Positions 38,548-48,172 are shown, counted from the first letter of the stretch. The stretch: DNA of 56,454 nt from Dyella sp. ASV21 (GCF_016428975.1 NZ_JAELTT010000026.1:1-56454); one strand, 5' to 3'. Notes: generated from the letters alone by a model not told the origin. A program made the numbers and translations.

Positions 38548-40125
38548 TCAGTCGCCCGCGTCGGCAGCTTGGTGTGCACGCTGCCACACCAGGCAGCGAT
38601 CATCCGCGCTCGCCGCCAACGATGATGACGCAGGAACGCGCCCCGCATAGAAGGCCACGCGCCGCCGCCCTTCGAACAGATCCAGCCGCTGCAGCGGCTG
38701 CGGCTGCTCGATACGCCCGCACAGGGTTCGCAGCCACTCGGGCCGCTCACGCACCCGCAGGGCGGTTTCATCGACCGCCAGCAGCATCGCCTGCCCCGCG
38801 TGCGCGCGGCGCAGCGCCGCTTCATCGCGCTGCCAGATAGCCAGTTGCGGCGCGCGCCCGTGCTTCACGTTGAGCGGACTGCTCAACACATACACCGGCA
38901 CGCGGCCGTCAAGCTGGAAATCGATCTCCGCCGCCAACATGAAGTTGTCGGCGACCAGCACGCGCGGCACCGGATCCAGCAACGCGCCAGCCGCCGCACC
39001 ACTTTCGCGCCAGCCGACAAAGCGCGCCGGAAACGCCTTCACGCCAGCCAAGGCTTGCGCGCCGGCGGGGCTGGCCGCCATGCCCAGATAGAGCAGGCCA
39101 GCCAGTTGCCCAAGTGCAGCCAGCCCAAACGCGAGCCGCAGCACCCTCTTGCTCCAGGCACCAGGCGAGCGAAGCAACACCGGTAGCGCGGCCAGCAACG
39201 GCAGGTAGCCCGGCAACGGCCAATGCGCGCGAAAACGCAGATCGTCGGCGAACAGGCCCAGCGCGAAATACAAAACGATGAAGCTCAGCGAGACCACCGC
39301 CAACACGTCCCACGGCGCCCCCTCGTGTCGACGAAGCTGCCAGCACCGCCACGCCGCCCAGAGCAGCAGCGCATACATCAGCGGCGTGCAGGCCAAGGCC
39401 TGCTCCAGTGGCTGCACCAGGGCATCGACATGGAACTGCCACGGGTTGCGCTCGACCAACTGAAATGCCACACCCGCGCCACGTTGTTGCCAGTTGGAAA
39501 CGATTAACGGAATGAGACCAAGCGCTGCCACCGCCATCGCCAGCCAGAAACCGCCGCGCCGCCATTGCCGGCGCCCGCGCGGAGTAAGCACGAACAGCAA
39601 TAGGCCCGCGAGCATCGGCATCGCCGCGCGATAATGGGTAAGCCAGCACAGGTCGAGCGCGACACCGAGCATCAGCCAATCGCGCCAGCGATTGCCATTC
39701 ATCGCGCGCACCAGCGCGTAGAGGGCCAACATGATCGCCACGGTGAGCGGCGCATCCGGCAATGCAAGCACCCCCAACGTGCCTGCCAGGGGCAAAGCCA
39801 GGCACAACAAACCGGCCTGCCAGCCGGCCCGCTCGTCGAATATCTCGCGGGCCAGGGCGCGCACGAGCCAGGGCAAACTGCTGCCGATCAGCAGAAAGGG
39901 CCAACGCATGCCCAGCAGTCCATGCCCGGCCACCCACTCCCCCAGATGAATCAGCCATGCGGTAAGCGGGGGAAGATCGCTGTAGCCCCAGGCAAGGTGC
40001 CGGCTCTCCTGCCAGTAAAACGCTTCGTCACCGAACGGCGACAAGGTGGCGGCAAGGATCGCCTTGGCCAGCACAAGCAACACGAAGCCCGTCACAAAGG
40101 CGGCTCGCCAGCGCGCAAAGCCCAC
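38548..40125 (-). CDS. GT-C fold membrane glycosyltransferase (family 39-like)
   Basis: The 525-residue product is highly hydrophobic. Its first periplasmic loop has the GT-C signature FGDEAFYWQESRHLAWGYSDLPPLTAW, with the Asp-Glu pair near residue 34, as in ArnT/PMT_2 enzymes. About ten helices are followed by a soluble C-terminal part (about 390-525). The start chosen is GTG 40125, because GAGGGGAG lies 7 nt before it; open frame upstream overlaps the divergent moxR gene. It converges with maf (6-bp gap). The donor is probably a polyprenyl-linked sugar; the acceptor is unknown. Confidence 0.78.
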   Translation of the reverse strand: MGFARWRAAFVTGFVLLVLAKAILAATLSPFGDEAFYWQESRHLAWGYSDLPPLTAWLIHLGEWVAGHGLLGMRWPFLLIGSSLPWLVRALAREIFDERAGWQAGLLCLALPLAGTLGVLALPDAPLTVAIMLALYALVRAMNGNRWRDWLMLGVALDLCWLTHYRAAMPMLAGLLLFVLTPRGRRQWRRGGFWLAMAVAALGLIPLIVSNWQQRGAGVAFQLVERNPWQFHVDALVQPLEQALACTPLMYALLLWAAWRCWQLRRHEGAPWDVLAVVSLSFIVLYFALGLFADDLRFRAHWPLPGYLPLLAALPVLLRSPGAWSKRVLRLAFGLAALGQLAGLLYLGMAASPAGAQALAGVKAFPARFVGWRESGAAAGALLDPVPRVLVADNFMLAAEIDFQLDGRVPVYVLSSPLNVKHGRAPQLAIWQRDEAALRRAHAGQAMLLAVDETALRVRERPEWLRTLCGRIEQPQPLQRLDLFEGRRRVAFYAGRVPASSSLAASADDRCLVWQRAHQAADAGD

Positions 40126-40189
40126 GGCTACACTCCCCTCGTCATGCACGGGCTCGCGCCCGCCCAGCCCCTTCCATTGCCGCAAACCC

Positions 40190-41131
40190 ATGTCCGCCAT
40201 TACTCCGCTGCACGATGAAACGCTGCGCGCACGCCTGGAGGCCGCCATGGCCCAGGTCAACCGCGTGCTGTTGGGCAAGCCTCGCCAGGTGAAGCTCGCC
40301 TTCACCTGCCTGATCGCCGGAGGGCATCTGCTGCTCGAGGATGTGCCCGGGGTGGGCAAGACCACGTTGGCGCATGCGCTTGCCGCCAGCTTCGCGCTGG
40401 AATTCCAGCGCGTACAGTTCACCAGCGACCTGCTGCCGTCGGACATTATCGGCGTGAGCGTGTACGAGCGCGAGACCGGACAGTTCCGCTTTCACGGCGG
40501 CCCCATCTTTACCGGTCTGCTGCTGGCCGACGAGATCAACCGCGCCACGCCCAAAACGCAAAGCGCGCTGCTCGAGGCCATGGCCGAGGGCCAGGTCACG
40601 GTCGATGGCCAAACTCACCTGCTGCCGCAGCCGTTCTTTGTGGTCGCAACGCAAAATCCGCTCGATCTGGCCGGCACGTTCCCGCTGCCCGACTCGCAGC
40701 TCGACCGCTTCATGCTGCGCGTATCGCTGGATTATCCCGATGCCGCCGCCGAGCGCGCACTGCTGACGGGCAGCGATCGCCGCGACCTGCTGGCGCAACT
40801 GAGCCCTCAGCTGGATGCAGCCAGCCTCGCTGAGCTGTCGCGCCAGGCCCAGGCGATTACGGCCAGCAACGCGCTGCTCGACTATCTGCAGGCCCTGCTG
40901 GCCGCCAGTCGACGCCATGCGGACGTTCGCGTGGGGCTGTCACCCCGCGCCGGCCTGGCCCTGCTGGGCGCGGCCCGCGCATGGGCGTTTATCAGCGGCC
41001 GCCAACACGTGCTGCCGGAAGATATCCAGGCCCTGTTCGTGCCGCTTGCCGCGCATCGCCTGGTACCGACCCGGGGCGCCAGTGGCGACAGCCTTGCGCG
41101 CAGCCTGCTCGCCGACGTCGCGGTGGGCTGA
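40190..41131 (+). CDS. MoxR family AAA+ ATPase
   Basis: MoxR ATPases are chaperone-like and usually work with the DUF58/vWA and transglutaminase partners encoded next to them. The 313-residue product has Walker A GVGKTTLAHAL (about 50), Walker B LLADEIN (about 114) and the sensor region VVATQNPLDLAGTFPLPDSQLDRFM. The stop overlaps the next start as TGATG. ATG 40190 has no strong Shine-Dalgarno sequence. The 64-bp divergent gap to the glycosyltransferase shows no convincing promoter. Confidence 0.93.
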   Translation: MSAITPLHDETLRARLEAAMAQVNRVLLGKPRQVKLAFTCLIAGGHLLLEDVPGVGKTTLAHALAASFALEFQRVQFTSDLLPSDIIGVSVYERETGQFRFHGGPIFTGLLLADEINRATPKTQSALLEAMAEGQVTVDGQTHLLPQPFFVVATQNPLDLAGTFPLPDSQLDRFMLRVSLDYPDAAAERALLTGSDRRDLLAQLSPQLDAASLAELSRQAQAITASNALLDYLQALLAASRRHADVRVGLSPRAGLALLGAARAWAFISGRQHVLPEDIQALFVPLAAHRLVPTRGASGDSLARSLLADVAVG

Positions 41132-42087
41132 TGCCGCCAGCCGTTCGTCGCGTCCAGGATTGGGCCGAGCGGCGATTGCCCGCCCTAACCCGCTACAAGC
41201 GCCCGGAAAGCCTGCCCATCGCGCTGCATCGGCGGCGCATCTACATCGTACCCACCGGCTTCGGCGTGGCGTTCACGCTGTTGCTGCTGGTCATGCTGGT
41301 CGGCTCGCTCAACTACGCCAATAACGCTGCCCTGTTGCTCACCTGCTTGCTGGGTTCGGCCTGTACGGCGAGCATGTTGATCGCCTTTCGCAGCCTGAAC
41401 GGGTTGCGCCTGAATGCGATCCGCCAGACCCACGCCATCGCCGGCGAGGCACTGGCCTTTCAGCTCGTATTCGAAGGCGGCGGCCACGACCATCCCTCCA
41501 TGCATGCCGAGCTCGATGGCGACGCCGCGGTGTTTACCGCGGCCGGCCAAGGCGAAACCCGCGTTACCCTGCACATGCCCACTACGCGTCGTGGCTGGCA
41601 GCCGCTGCCGCGCATCAAGCTATGGAGCAATTGGCCACTGGGCCTGTTCCATGCCTGGAGCTGGATCCATCCGGATCACGCCGTGCTGGTGTGGCCTCGC
41701 CCGGAAAACAGCGGGCCGCCACCAGCGTTGCCCGGTGAGCAAGACCGGCGCCATCGCCTGCACCAGGGCGAGGACATCGCCGCCCTGCGCGACTATCGCG
41801 CAGGCGACCCGCAACGACACATCGCCTGGAAAAGCAGCGCGCGCCATCACCACCTGCTGGTGAAGGATTTCGAACAACCCGAATCGCAAGAGGAATGGCG
41901 CCTGGACTGGCGTCAGCTGACCACGCTCGACCCAGAGGCGCGCATTGCCCGGCTGGCCCGCTGGCTAAGCGAGGCGCAAGCCGTCGGCCGACCCACCAGC
42001 TTGTGGCTTCCCTCCGAGGAAATCGGCCTGGGCCATGGCCCGGTTCACTATGCGCACTGCATGAGCGCATTGGCGCGGCTGCCGTGA
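41131..42087 (+). CDS. DUF58 domain protein
   Basis: This 318-residue protein has two close N-terminal membrane helices (about 38-75) and the DUF58 signature in its second half: LHQGEDIAALRDYRAGDPQRHIAWKSSARHHHLLVKDFEQP. Such proteins pair with MoxR ATPases and are thought to be its targets or adaptors. The gene overlaps both neighbours by one base (TGATG twice), which makes the three proteins stoichiometrically coupled. Function is inferred from synteny only. Confidence 0.9.
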   Translation: MPPAVRRVQDWAERRLPALTRYKRPESLPIALHRRRIYIVPTGFGVAFTLLLLVMLVGSLNYANNAALLLTCLLGSACTASMLIAFRSLNGLRLNAIRQTHAIAGEALAFQLVFEGGGHDHPSMHAELDGDAAVFTAAGQGETRVTLHMPTTRRGWQPLPRIKLWSNWPLGLFHAWSWIHPDHAVLVWPRPENSGPPPALPGEQDRRHRLHQGEDIAALRDYRAGDPQRHIAWKSSARHHHLLVKDFEQPESQEEWRLDWRQLTTLDPEARIARLARWLSEAQAVGRPTSLWLPSEEIGLGHGPVHYAHCMSALARLP

Positions 42088-44054
42088 TGCGCTTGGCGAT
42101 GTTCCGTCGCAAACCGCCCCAGCCGCTGAGCCGGCGAGCCTTCGACTTGCTATGCCTCACCGTGGGCGTGGTGCTGGCGGTACATGCGCCGCATCTACCG
42201 CTGTGGCTCAGTGCGGCACTCGCGCTGACGCTGGGGCTGCGCTGGCGACAACACCGTCGCCAGGGTGGTCGCGCACCGTTCTATCTCAAGTTGCCGCTGG
42301 TGGCGTTGCTGTCCGGCGCAGTGATCTTCTATTACGGCAGCTTATTCGGCCGCGAGCCGGGCGCCGCGCTGGCCGTGGGCCTGCTCGTGCTCAAACTACT
42401 GGAAACCGATACGCCGCGCGATGCCCGCGTGGGCGCTGCTTTCGCCTGCTTCGCCCTCATGGCGGCACTGCTGTTTGATCAAGGCCTGGTGGCCACGGTG
42501 CTGGTGGCGCTGGGTTTGCTGCCCGCACTGGCAACATTGCGCGCACTGGAGCCGGCGGCTCCGACCGCTACCCTGCCGCGCGAATTGCTGCCCGCCCTCA
42601 AGCTGCTCGCAGCCGCGCTACCGCTGGCGCTGCTCGCCTTCGTATTGGTACCCCGGCTGAGCTCTCCGCTGTGGGGTACCGGCGATGCAGCACAGGCGCG
42701 AACCGGTCTCAGCGAAGACATGTCGCCAGGCCAATTCTCCGAGCTTCTCACCGATGATCGCCCCGCCATGCGGGTCAGTTTCGACGGACCGCCACCCGCC
42801 GCGGGCAAGCGCTACTTCCGCGCGTACGTGATGTCCAACTACGACGGGCGCCGCTGGACACGGTTCGATTCCGCGCGCGCACCCGCGCCCGTGGAGTACC
42901 ACTCCAGCCTGCGCTACACGGTGAACCTGGAAGCCAATAGCCAGCGCGCCCTGCCCGCCCTGGACCTGCCGCTGGAAGCCCCGGACGACGCGGCCCTGGG
43001 CGCCGACCACGAGGTGCTCAGCGCCAAATCGAACAACGATGCACGCGCCTACACCCTGCGCTCCGCGCTCGACTATCACTTGCAAGTTCAGCTGGATAGC
43101 CAGCAGCGTCAGCGCTACGTGCGTCTGCCCGCCGGCTTCAACCCGCGCACGCTGGAACTCGCCCGGCAATGGCGCCGCCGCTACGGCGACAACGACGACG
43201 CCATCGTCGGAGCCGCGCTCGATCTGTTTCACAACGGTGGCTTCAACTACACCCTCCTTCCGGCCCCACTCGGTCGTGACCCGGTGGACGATTTCCTGTT
43301 CTCCACCCATCAAGGTTTTTGCGAGCACTACGCCTCTGCCTTCACCGTGTTGATGCGCGCCGCCGGCATCCCGGCACGCGTCGTCACCGGCTACCAGGGC
43401 GGCTACTGGAATGCCTTGGGAAACTATTTGCTGGTGCGTCAGTCAGACGCTCATGCGTGGAGCGAAGCATGGTTGCCCGGCAAGGGCTGGACGCGCGTAG
43501 ACCCTACCGCCGCCGTGCGACCGGAACGGGTCAGTCGTGGCGCGGCGGCCGCCGTGGAAGCCTCGTCGGACTGGTCGCCCAACCAATGGTGGCTTGGCCT
43601 GCGCAACCGCTGGGATGTCGTCAACCGTTGGTGGAACCAAGGCGTTATCGGCTTCGACACGCTCCGACAGCGCGGCTTGCTGACGCCGTTTGGCTTAGGC
43701 GATACCGACGCGAGTACGTTGGGTCTGCTGCTGGCTATCGGCGGGTCGCTGTTTGCTTTGCTGGGCGTAACGTGGGCGCTATGGAGACGCCCCTCCGGCG
43801 ACCCGGCTCGCGCAGCGATGCACGTGCTGGAACGAAAGTTGGCGGCAGCGGGCATTGCCCGTCGCCCCAGTGAAGGACCGCAGCACTACTTCAGCCGCGC
43901 CGCCCGGGCCCTCCCCACCCAGCGCGCACCGCTGGAGCATTTGATGAGGATGTATCTGGATCTGCGCTACGCGCACGAAGTGCCACCGCCGGAGCCGTTG
44001 AAGGAGTTTCAACGCGCCGTGCGGGACTTTCGACCGCGTCGCATGGTCAAATGA
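42087..44054 (+). CDS. TgpA-type membrane transglutaminase
   Basis: The 655-residue product has an N-terminal block of about six to seven membrane helices (about 15-190), a periplasmic transglutaminase-like domain and a C-terminal helix (about 570-590) before a cytoplasmic DUF4129-like tail. The catalytic triad is present: Cys412 in HQGFCEHYASAF, His457 in SDAHAWSEAWL and Asp472 in RVDPTAAV. P. aeruginosa TgpA, with the same layout and neighbours, is essential. Its substrate is not known. Confidence 0.92.
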   Translation: MRLAMFRRKPPQPLSRRAFDLLCLTVGVVLAVHAPHLPLWLSAALALTLGLRWRQHRRQGGRAPFYLKLPLVALLSGAVIFYYGSLFGREPGAALAVGLLVLKLLETDTPRDARVGAAFACFALMAALLFDQGLVATVLVALGLLPALATLRALEPAAPTATLPRELLPALKLLAAALPLALLAFVLVPRLSSPLWGTGDAAQARTGLSEDMSPGQFSELLTDDRPAMRVSFDGPPPAAGKRYFRAYVMSNYDGRRWTRFDSARAPAPVEYHSSLRYTVNLEANSQRALPALDLPLEAPDDAALGADHEVLSAKSNNDARAYTLRSALDYHLQVQLDSQQRQRYVRLPAGFNPRTLELARQWRRRYGDNDDAIVGAALDLFHNGGFNYTLLPAPLGRDPVDDFLFSTHQGFCEHYASAFTVLMRAAGIPARVVTGYQGGYWNALGNYLLVRQSDAHAWSEAWLPGKGWTRVDPTAAVRPERVSRGAAAAVEASSDWSPNQWWLGLRNRWDVVNRWWNQGVIGFDTLRQRGLLTPFGLGDTDASTLGLLLAIGGSLFALLGVTWALWRRPSGDPARAAMHVLERKLAAAGIARRPSEGPQHYFSRAARALPTQRAPLEHLMRMYLDLRYAHEVPPPEPLKEFQRAVRDFRPRRMVK

Positions 44055-44102
44055 TATTGAACCGTGGATGCGCCGCATCCACTACACGATGGAGAAAGCG
44101 TC

Positions 44103-44705
44103 ATGTCCATGTACAAGCCGTTGATTCTCGCGACCGCTGTTGCCACGCTGGCCGCCTGTGCAACGGTGCCGCAGCCGCTGCAAGGCACCTACACCGACGT
44201 GACGTCGGTTGCCGCCCAGCAAGGTGGCGCCAGTGGCGCGCAGGTGCGCTGGGGCGGCCAGATCATCAAGACCGCACCGGGCGAGCAGGAAACCTGCTTC
44301 TACGTGCTTTCGCGTCCGCTCGACGATGAGGCGCGCCCGAAGGCGCCCAGCACCAACAGTGAAACCCAGGGCCGCTTTGTGGCTTGCCGCGCCGGCTTCT
44401 ACGATCCGGAAGTGTTCAGTGCAGGGCGTGACATCACTGTCACCGGCGTAGTGCACGGCACCGTGTCGGAGAAGGTGGGCGACTACAACTACGCCTACCC
44501 GCGCGTGGAAGCCAACGTGGTCTACCTGTGGCCCAAGCGCGTGGCCGTGAATTATCCGCCGGGCTACTACGATCCGTTCTGGGGCCCGTACTGGGGCAGT
44601 CCGTGGGGTCCGTACTGGGGCCCGTGGGGTGGCTACTATCCCTCACGCGTGATCGTGGTGCCCCGTCCGGTGGTGCGTCCGCCCCCGCCGCCCGCTCGCG
44701 GCTGA
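44103..44705 (+). CDS. Slp family outer membrane lipoprotein
   Basis: The 200-residue product starts at ATG 44103 behind GGAGA and has a lipoprotein signal peptide with lipobox LAAC (Cys19). The body resembles Slp/YeaY lipoproteins (starvation- or stress-linked outer membrane lipoproteins), seen in LQGTYTDVTS, VRWGGQIIK and the GRDITVTGVVHGT segment. The C-terminus is unusual: a Trp/Pro/Gly/Tyr repeat (PYWGSPWGPYWGPWGGYYP) then Pro-rich PPPPPARG. It lies 48 bp after the transglutaminase gene and may be cotranscribed. Confidence 0.85.
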   Translation: MSMYKPLILATAVATLAACATVPQPLQGTYTDVTSVAAQQGGASGAQVRWGGQIIKTAPGEQETCFYVLSRPLDDEARPKAPSTNSETQGRFVACRAGFYDPEVFSAGRDITVTGVVHGTVSEKVGDYNYAYPRVEANVVYLWPKRVAVNYPPGYYDPFWGPYWGSPWGPYWGPWGGYYPSRVIVVPRPVVRPPPPPARG

Positions 44706-44715
44706 CGCCATCAAG

Positions 44716-44743
44716 AAAACGCCGGCCCTGGGCCGGCGTTTTT
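44716..44743. terminator. Bidirectional terminator between slp and HIT gene
   Basis: A 9-bp GC-rich stem (44719-44727 with 44731-44739, 3-nt loop) is flanked by A and T runs, so it can end transcripts from both strands. It lies 10 nt past the slp stop and 27 nt past the convergent HIT gene stop. Confidence 0.9.
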
Positions 44744-44769
44744 CTTTGTACGGTATTGGCGCTGGGCGA

Positions 44770-45114
44770 TCAGCCTGGCGGCCATTGCATGTGACGCCCG
44801 GCAAGCAGGTGCACATGCAGGTGGAACACGGTCTGTCCGCCATGCTCGTTGCAGTTGATGACCGTGCGATACCCCTGCCCGGCCACGCCCAGGCTGCGCG
44901 CATAGGCGGCAGCAGCCAATAGCAGCTTGCCCAGCAACTCGGCGTCGGCCGGGGTGGCCGCATCCAGCGTGGCAATCGCCCGCTTGGGCACAAAGAGCAC
45001 ATGCACGGGCGCCTGCGGATTGAGATCGCGGAAAGCCAAGACATCATCGTCTTCGTAAACGATGTCGGCGGGAATCTCGCGCCGAATGATCTTGCCGAAA
45101 ATGGTATCGCCCAT
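44770..45114 (-). CDS. HIT family (HINT-like) nucleotide-binding protein
   Basis: HINT proteins hydrolyse AMP-lysine or purine phosphoramidates. The 114-residue product (ATG 45114, MGDTIFGKIIRREIP) has the family start and the His triad HLHVHLLAG near residue 97. FRDLNPQAPVH and VLFVPKR are also standard. The frame continues upstream but without family similarity. It is most like HinT (YcfF) of E. coli. Confidence 0.93.
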   Translation of the reverse strand: MGDTIFGKIIRREIPADIVYEDDDVLAFRDLNPQAPVHVLFVPKRAIATLDAATPADAELLGKLLLAAAAYARSLGVAGQGYRTVINCNEHGGQTVFHLHVHLLAGRHMQWPPG

Positions 45115-45223
45115 GATGTGCTCCTCGCCGCGATTTATAAACGCCACAGCATACCGCGCGCCACGGGCAACGCCCGCCTGGGTCCGTATACCTCGCACAG
45201 GCGGCAAACCATGCCGTGGGCGA

Positions 45224-45817
45224 TCACTCCACCGATTGGCGGCTACCGAAGGCATGCGCCAGCGTGCCGCGATCGACGAATTCCAGTTCGCCACCCAATG
45301 GCACGCCATGGGCCAGGCGCGAGGGCTTCACGCCAGCGGCGCGCGCAAGTTGCGCCAGGTAATGCGCCGTCGCCTCGCCCTCGACCGTGGGATTGGTGGC
45401 GATGATCATTTCCTCGATCTCGCCTTCGCCGAGTCGCTCAACCAGGCGATCCAGACCCAACTCCTGCGGCCCCAAGCCATCCAGCGGCGACAGCCGGCCC
45501 AGCAAGACGAAATATTGCCCGCGATAGCCGGTGGCCTGCTCGATCGCGGCCAGTTCGGTCGGCGATTCGACCACGCACAGCACCTGATGATCGCGACTGC
45601 TGCTGGAACACAGCGCGCATACCGGTGTTTCGCTGAAGTTGCGGCAGCGCTCGCAGTTGCCGATGTCGCGCATCGCCTCGCCCAACACCTGGGACAACCG
45701 CAGGCCGCGCTCGCGATCACGCTCCAGCAAATGGAAGGCCATGCGCTGCGCGCTCTTGCCACCCACACCCGGCAGGCAGCGCAGCGCTTCGATCAGATCG
45801 CCAAGAAGTTTGCTCAT
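45224..45817 (-). CDS. recR: Recombination protein RecR
   Basis: RecR acts with RecF and RecO in loading RecA at gaps. The 197-residue product has the N-terminal helix-hairpin-helix ([17 protein letters not shown]), the four-cysteine zinc motif (CERC and CALC, about 58-73) and a Toprim domain with [13 protein letters not shown]. It follows ebfC with a 91-bp gap. In many genomes it sits in dnaX-ebfC-recR, as here. Confidence 0.97.
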   Translation of the reverse strand: MSKLLGDLIEALRCLPGVGGKSAQRMAFHLLERDRERGLRLSQVLGEAMRDIGNCERCRNFSETPVCALCSSSSRDHQVLCVVESPTELAAIEQATGYRGQYFVLLGRLSPLDGLGPQELGLDRLVERLGEGEIEEMIIATNPTVEGEATAHYLAQLARAAGVKPSRLAHGVPLGGELEFVDRGTLAHAFGSRQSVE

Positions 45818-45831
45818 GGGCAGGCATCAAT

Positions 45832-45901
45832 CGCCAGGGCGCATCGCGAACGATGAAAGCGAACCGGGTAGGACCGCTATCGCACACGCCACGCCCTGGC
45901 G
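45832..45901. repeat. Long-range 10-bp inverted repeat between ebfC and recR
   Basis: Arms 45832-45841 and 45892-45901 are exact reverse complements separated by 50 nt. On the plus strand TAGTTTTTTAG follows the right arm. It spans almost the entire ebfC-recR gap. Its role, if any, is unclear; chance in this GC-rich DNA is possible. Confidence 0.5.
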
Positions 45902-45908
45902 TAGTTTT

Positions 45909-46232
45909 TTAGAACGGCATCTTGAAGCCGGGCGGCAGATTCAGCCCGGAGGTGACGCCGCCGAGACGGTTCTTGCTCACTTCGGCCACCTTGTTCACCG
46001 CGTCATTGACGGCAGCTGCAACGAGGTCTTCGGCCATTTCCGGATCGTCCGCGAACAACTTGCGGTCGATCTGCACGCGGCGCACTTCGTGCGCACCGGT
46101 CATCAGCACGCTCACCAGGCCACCACCGGCACTACCGGTGACTTCCAGCTTGGCGATTTCCTCCTGCGCACGCTTCATTTCATCTTGCATGCGCTGAGCC
46201 TGCTGCATCAGCTGACCAATCTGACCTCTCAT
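45909..46232 (-). CDS. Nucleoid-associated protein EbfC/YbaB
   Basis: YbaB/EbfC family proteins are small dimeric DNA-binding proteins that bind nucleoid DNA. The 107-residue product begins MRGQIGQLMQQAQRMQDEMKRAQEEIA and has the usual core VEVTGSAGGG-VSVLMTG pattern. It lies 21 bp after dnaX. Confidence 0.95.
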   Translation of the reverse strand: MRGQIGQLMQQAQRMQDEMKRAQEEIAKLEVTGSAGGGLVSVLMTGAHEVRRVQIDRKLFADDPEMAEDLVAAAVNDAVNKVAEVSKNRLGGVTSGLNLPPGFKMPF

Positions 46233-46253
46233 GGCACTACTCCACTATCTCGT

Positions 46254-47933
46254 TCAGTTCTCAAAGGGCTTGATCGACTGGGGTACGACGCGCGCGCCGA
46301 ACTCGCGCTTGAGCGATTGCACCAGCGGATCTTCATCGATAGCACGCTCGGCAGCCGATTGGGCCGCCTCGCGGGCGTTGGCGGCTCGCGCCGCCGGCGT
46401 TTCGTGGGCCGCGCCGCGCTCTTCCATAAAGCGCAACTTGATCCGCTCACCCATGGCCTGGCCGATGCGCTCTTCCATCTGGCTAACCATGGGCTCGACC
46501 GCCAAGTGCATGTGCGCTGGCTGCAAGACCAGCACCAGCGTATTGCCCTCGCGTTCGCGCAACGCGGCATTCTGTGCCAATTGACCCAGCGGACCACGCA
46601 GGGCCGCCTGCTCGATCAAGCTGTCCCAATGCGGCAGACCACGTGCATCGACGGCGACCGGCTCGCGCGGTGCCGGCGCTGCCGCCGGAGCCGACTGCGA
46701 CGCTGCCGCCCGGGGCGGCGCAACCTCGGCCACGCTGGCCATATGCATGCGCTCGTTGGCGACCGGCGAAGCCGCACGCGGCGGCATGGGCGCGCGCGCG
46801 GCGGCTGGGGCCGCGCCCGCACGGCTCGCCGACGCGCCACCACCCTCCGTCGGGCGGAACGCGAGCATGCGCAGCAACGCCATCTCAAAACCGGTGCGCG
46901 CATCGGGCGCAAGCGCCAGATCGCGACGGCCACTGGTGGCGATCTGGTAATACAACTGCACGTCTTCCGGCGCCAACTGCTGGGCTAGCGCCACCAGGGC
47001 GCCATCGTCGCTACCGTCCTCGTCCGGACGGTAACCGGGGATGAGCTGGATCAGCTGCAAACGATGCAGCACGCTGGCGAGATCGTCCAGCACGCCGCCG
47101 AAATCCGGTGAGAACGAGGCGATCCGCGTGCACTCGGCCATCAGGCCCTCGCCATTGCCTTCGGCCAGCGCCTGCAGCACGCCGAGCACCTGGCCGCGCG
47201 CCACACTGCCCAGCATCGCGCGCACGTCATCCACGCGCAGCGAGCCACCGCCATAGGCGATCGCCTGATCGAGCAGGGACAAGCCATCGCGCAGCGAGCC
47301 GTCCGCGCCACGCGCGAGTTCGGCAATGGCCGCGTCTTCGTAAGGAATGTTTTCCGCGCCCAAGATGTGCCGCATCTGACCGGATATCTGCTCCGGCAGC
47401 AGCCGCTTGAGGTTGAACTTAAGACAGCGCGACAGCACCGTCACCGGCAGCTTCTGCGGGTCGGTGGTGGCCAGCAAGAACTTCACGTGAGGCGGCGGCT
47501 CTTCCAGCGTCTTCAGCAACGCATTGAAGGCCGGCTTGGAGAGCATGTGCACCTCGTCGACCAGGTACACCTTGAAGCGGCCGCGTGCCGGTGCGTATTG
47601 CGCGTTCTCAATCACTTCGCGCACATCGTCCACACCCGTGTTGCTGGCTGCGTCGATCTCCAAGAGATCCACGAAGCGGCCGGCGTCCACGGCGGTGCAG
47701 ACCGCGCACTCGCCACAGGGATCGGCTGATTCGCCGCGCTCGCAATTGAGAGACTTGGCGAAGATGCGCGCGATGGTGGTCTTACCCACGCCACGGGTGC
47801 CGGTGAACAGGTAAGCGTGGTGCATACGCCCGGTGTCGAGCGCATTGGTGAGCGCGCGCACGACATGCTCCTGCCCGACCAGTTCAGCGAACTTGCGGGG
47901 ACGCCACTTACGCGCGAGGACCTGATAAGACAT
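46254..47933 (-). CDS. dnaX: DNA polymerase III subunits gamma/tau
   Basis: DnaX is the motor of the clamp loader and, as tau, ties polymerase to helicase. The 559-residue product (ATG 47933, MSYQVLARKWRPRKF) has Walker A GTRGVGKT (45-52), a four-cysteine zinc motif (C-CGECAVC), Walker B and the SRC sensor. An Ala/Pro-rich linker precedes the C-terminal domain. No A/T-rich slippery heptamer of the E. coli type is visible in the gene, so a gamma form by that frameshift seems unlikely here. Confidence 0.96.
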   Translation of the reverse strand: MSYQVLARKWRPRKFAELVGQEHVVRALTNALDTGRMHHAYLFTGTRGVGKTTIARIFAKSLNCERGESADPCGECAVCTAVDAGRFVDLLEIDAASNTGVDDVREVIENAQYAPARGRFKVYLVDEVHMLSKPAFNALLKTLEEPPPHVKFLLATTDPQKLPVTVLSRCLKFNLKRLLPEQISGQMRHILGAENIPYEDAAIAELARGADGSLRDGLSLLDQAIAYGGGSLRVDDVRAMLGSVARGQVLGVLQALAEGNGEGLMAECTRIASFSPDFGGVLDDLASVLHRLQLIQLIPGYRPDEDGSDDGALVALAQQLAPEDVQLYYQIATSGRRDLALAPDARTGFEMALLRMLAFRPTEGGGASASRAGAAPAAARAPMPPRAASPVANERMHMASVAEVAPPRAAASQSAPAAAPAPREPVAVDARGLPHWDSLIEQAALRGPLGQLAQNAALREREGNTLVLVLQPAHMHLAVEPMVSQMEERIGQAMGERIKLRFMEERGAAHETPAARAANAREAAQSAAERAIDEDPLVQSLKREFGARVVPQSIKPFEN

Positions 47934-48028
47934 GCGTAGCCTGATGTAGGGGCAAGTCCCGATTGTGCCAAGTCGGTGCCGGCAAGTCAGTAACGACCGT
48001 CGCAAGGTCCAACGGGGGGGCCGAAAAG

Positions 48029-48140
<112 letters not shown>

Positions 48141-48172
48141 ATAGAGACGTACATGGCGCGCTGGCACAAGGC

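Noticed and set aside
46254-47933. Programmed frameshift in dnaX
   Set aside because: No A-rich slippery heptamer was found in the gene; tau alone is the simplest reading.
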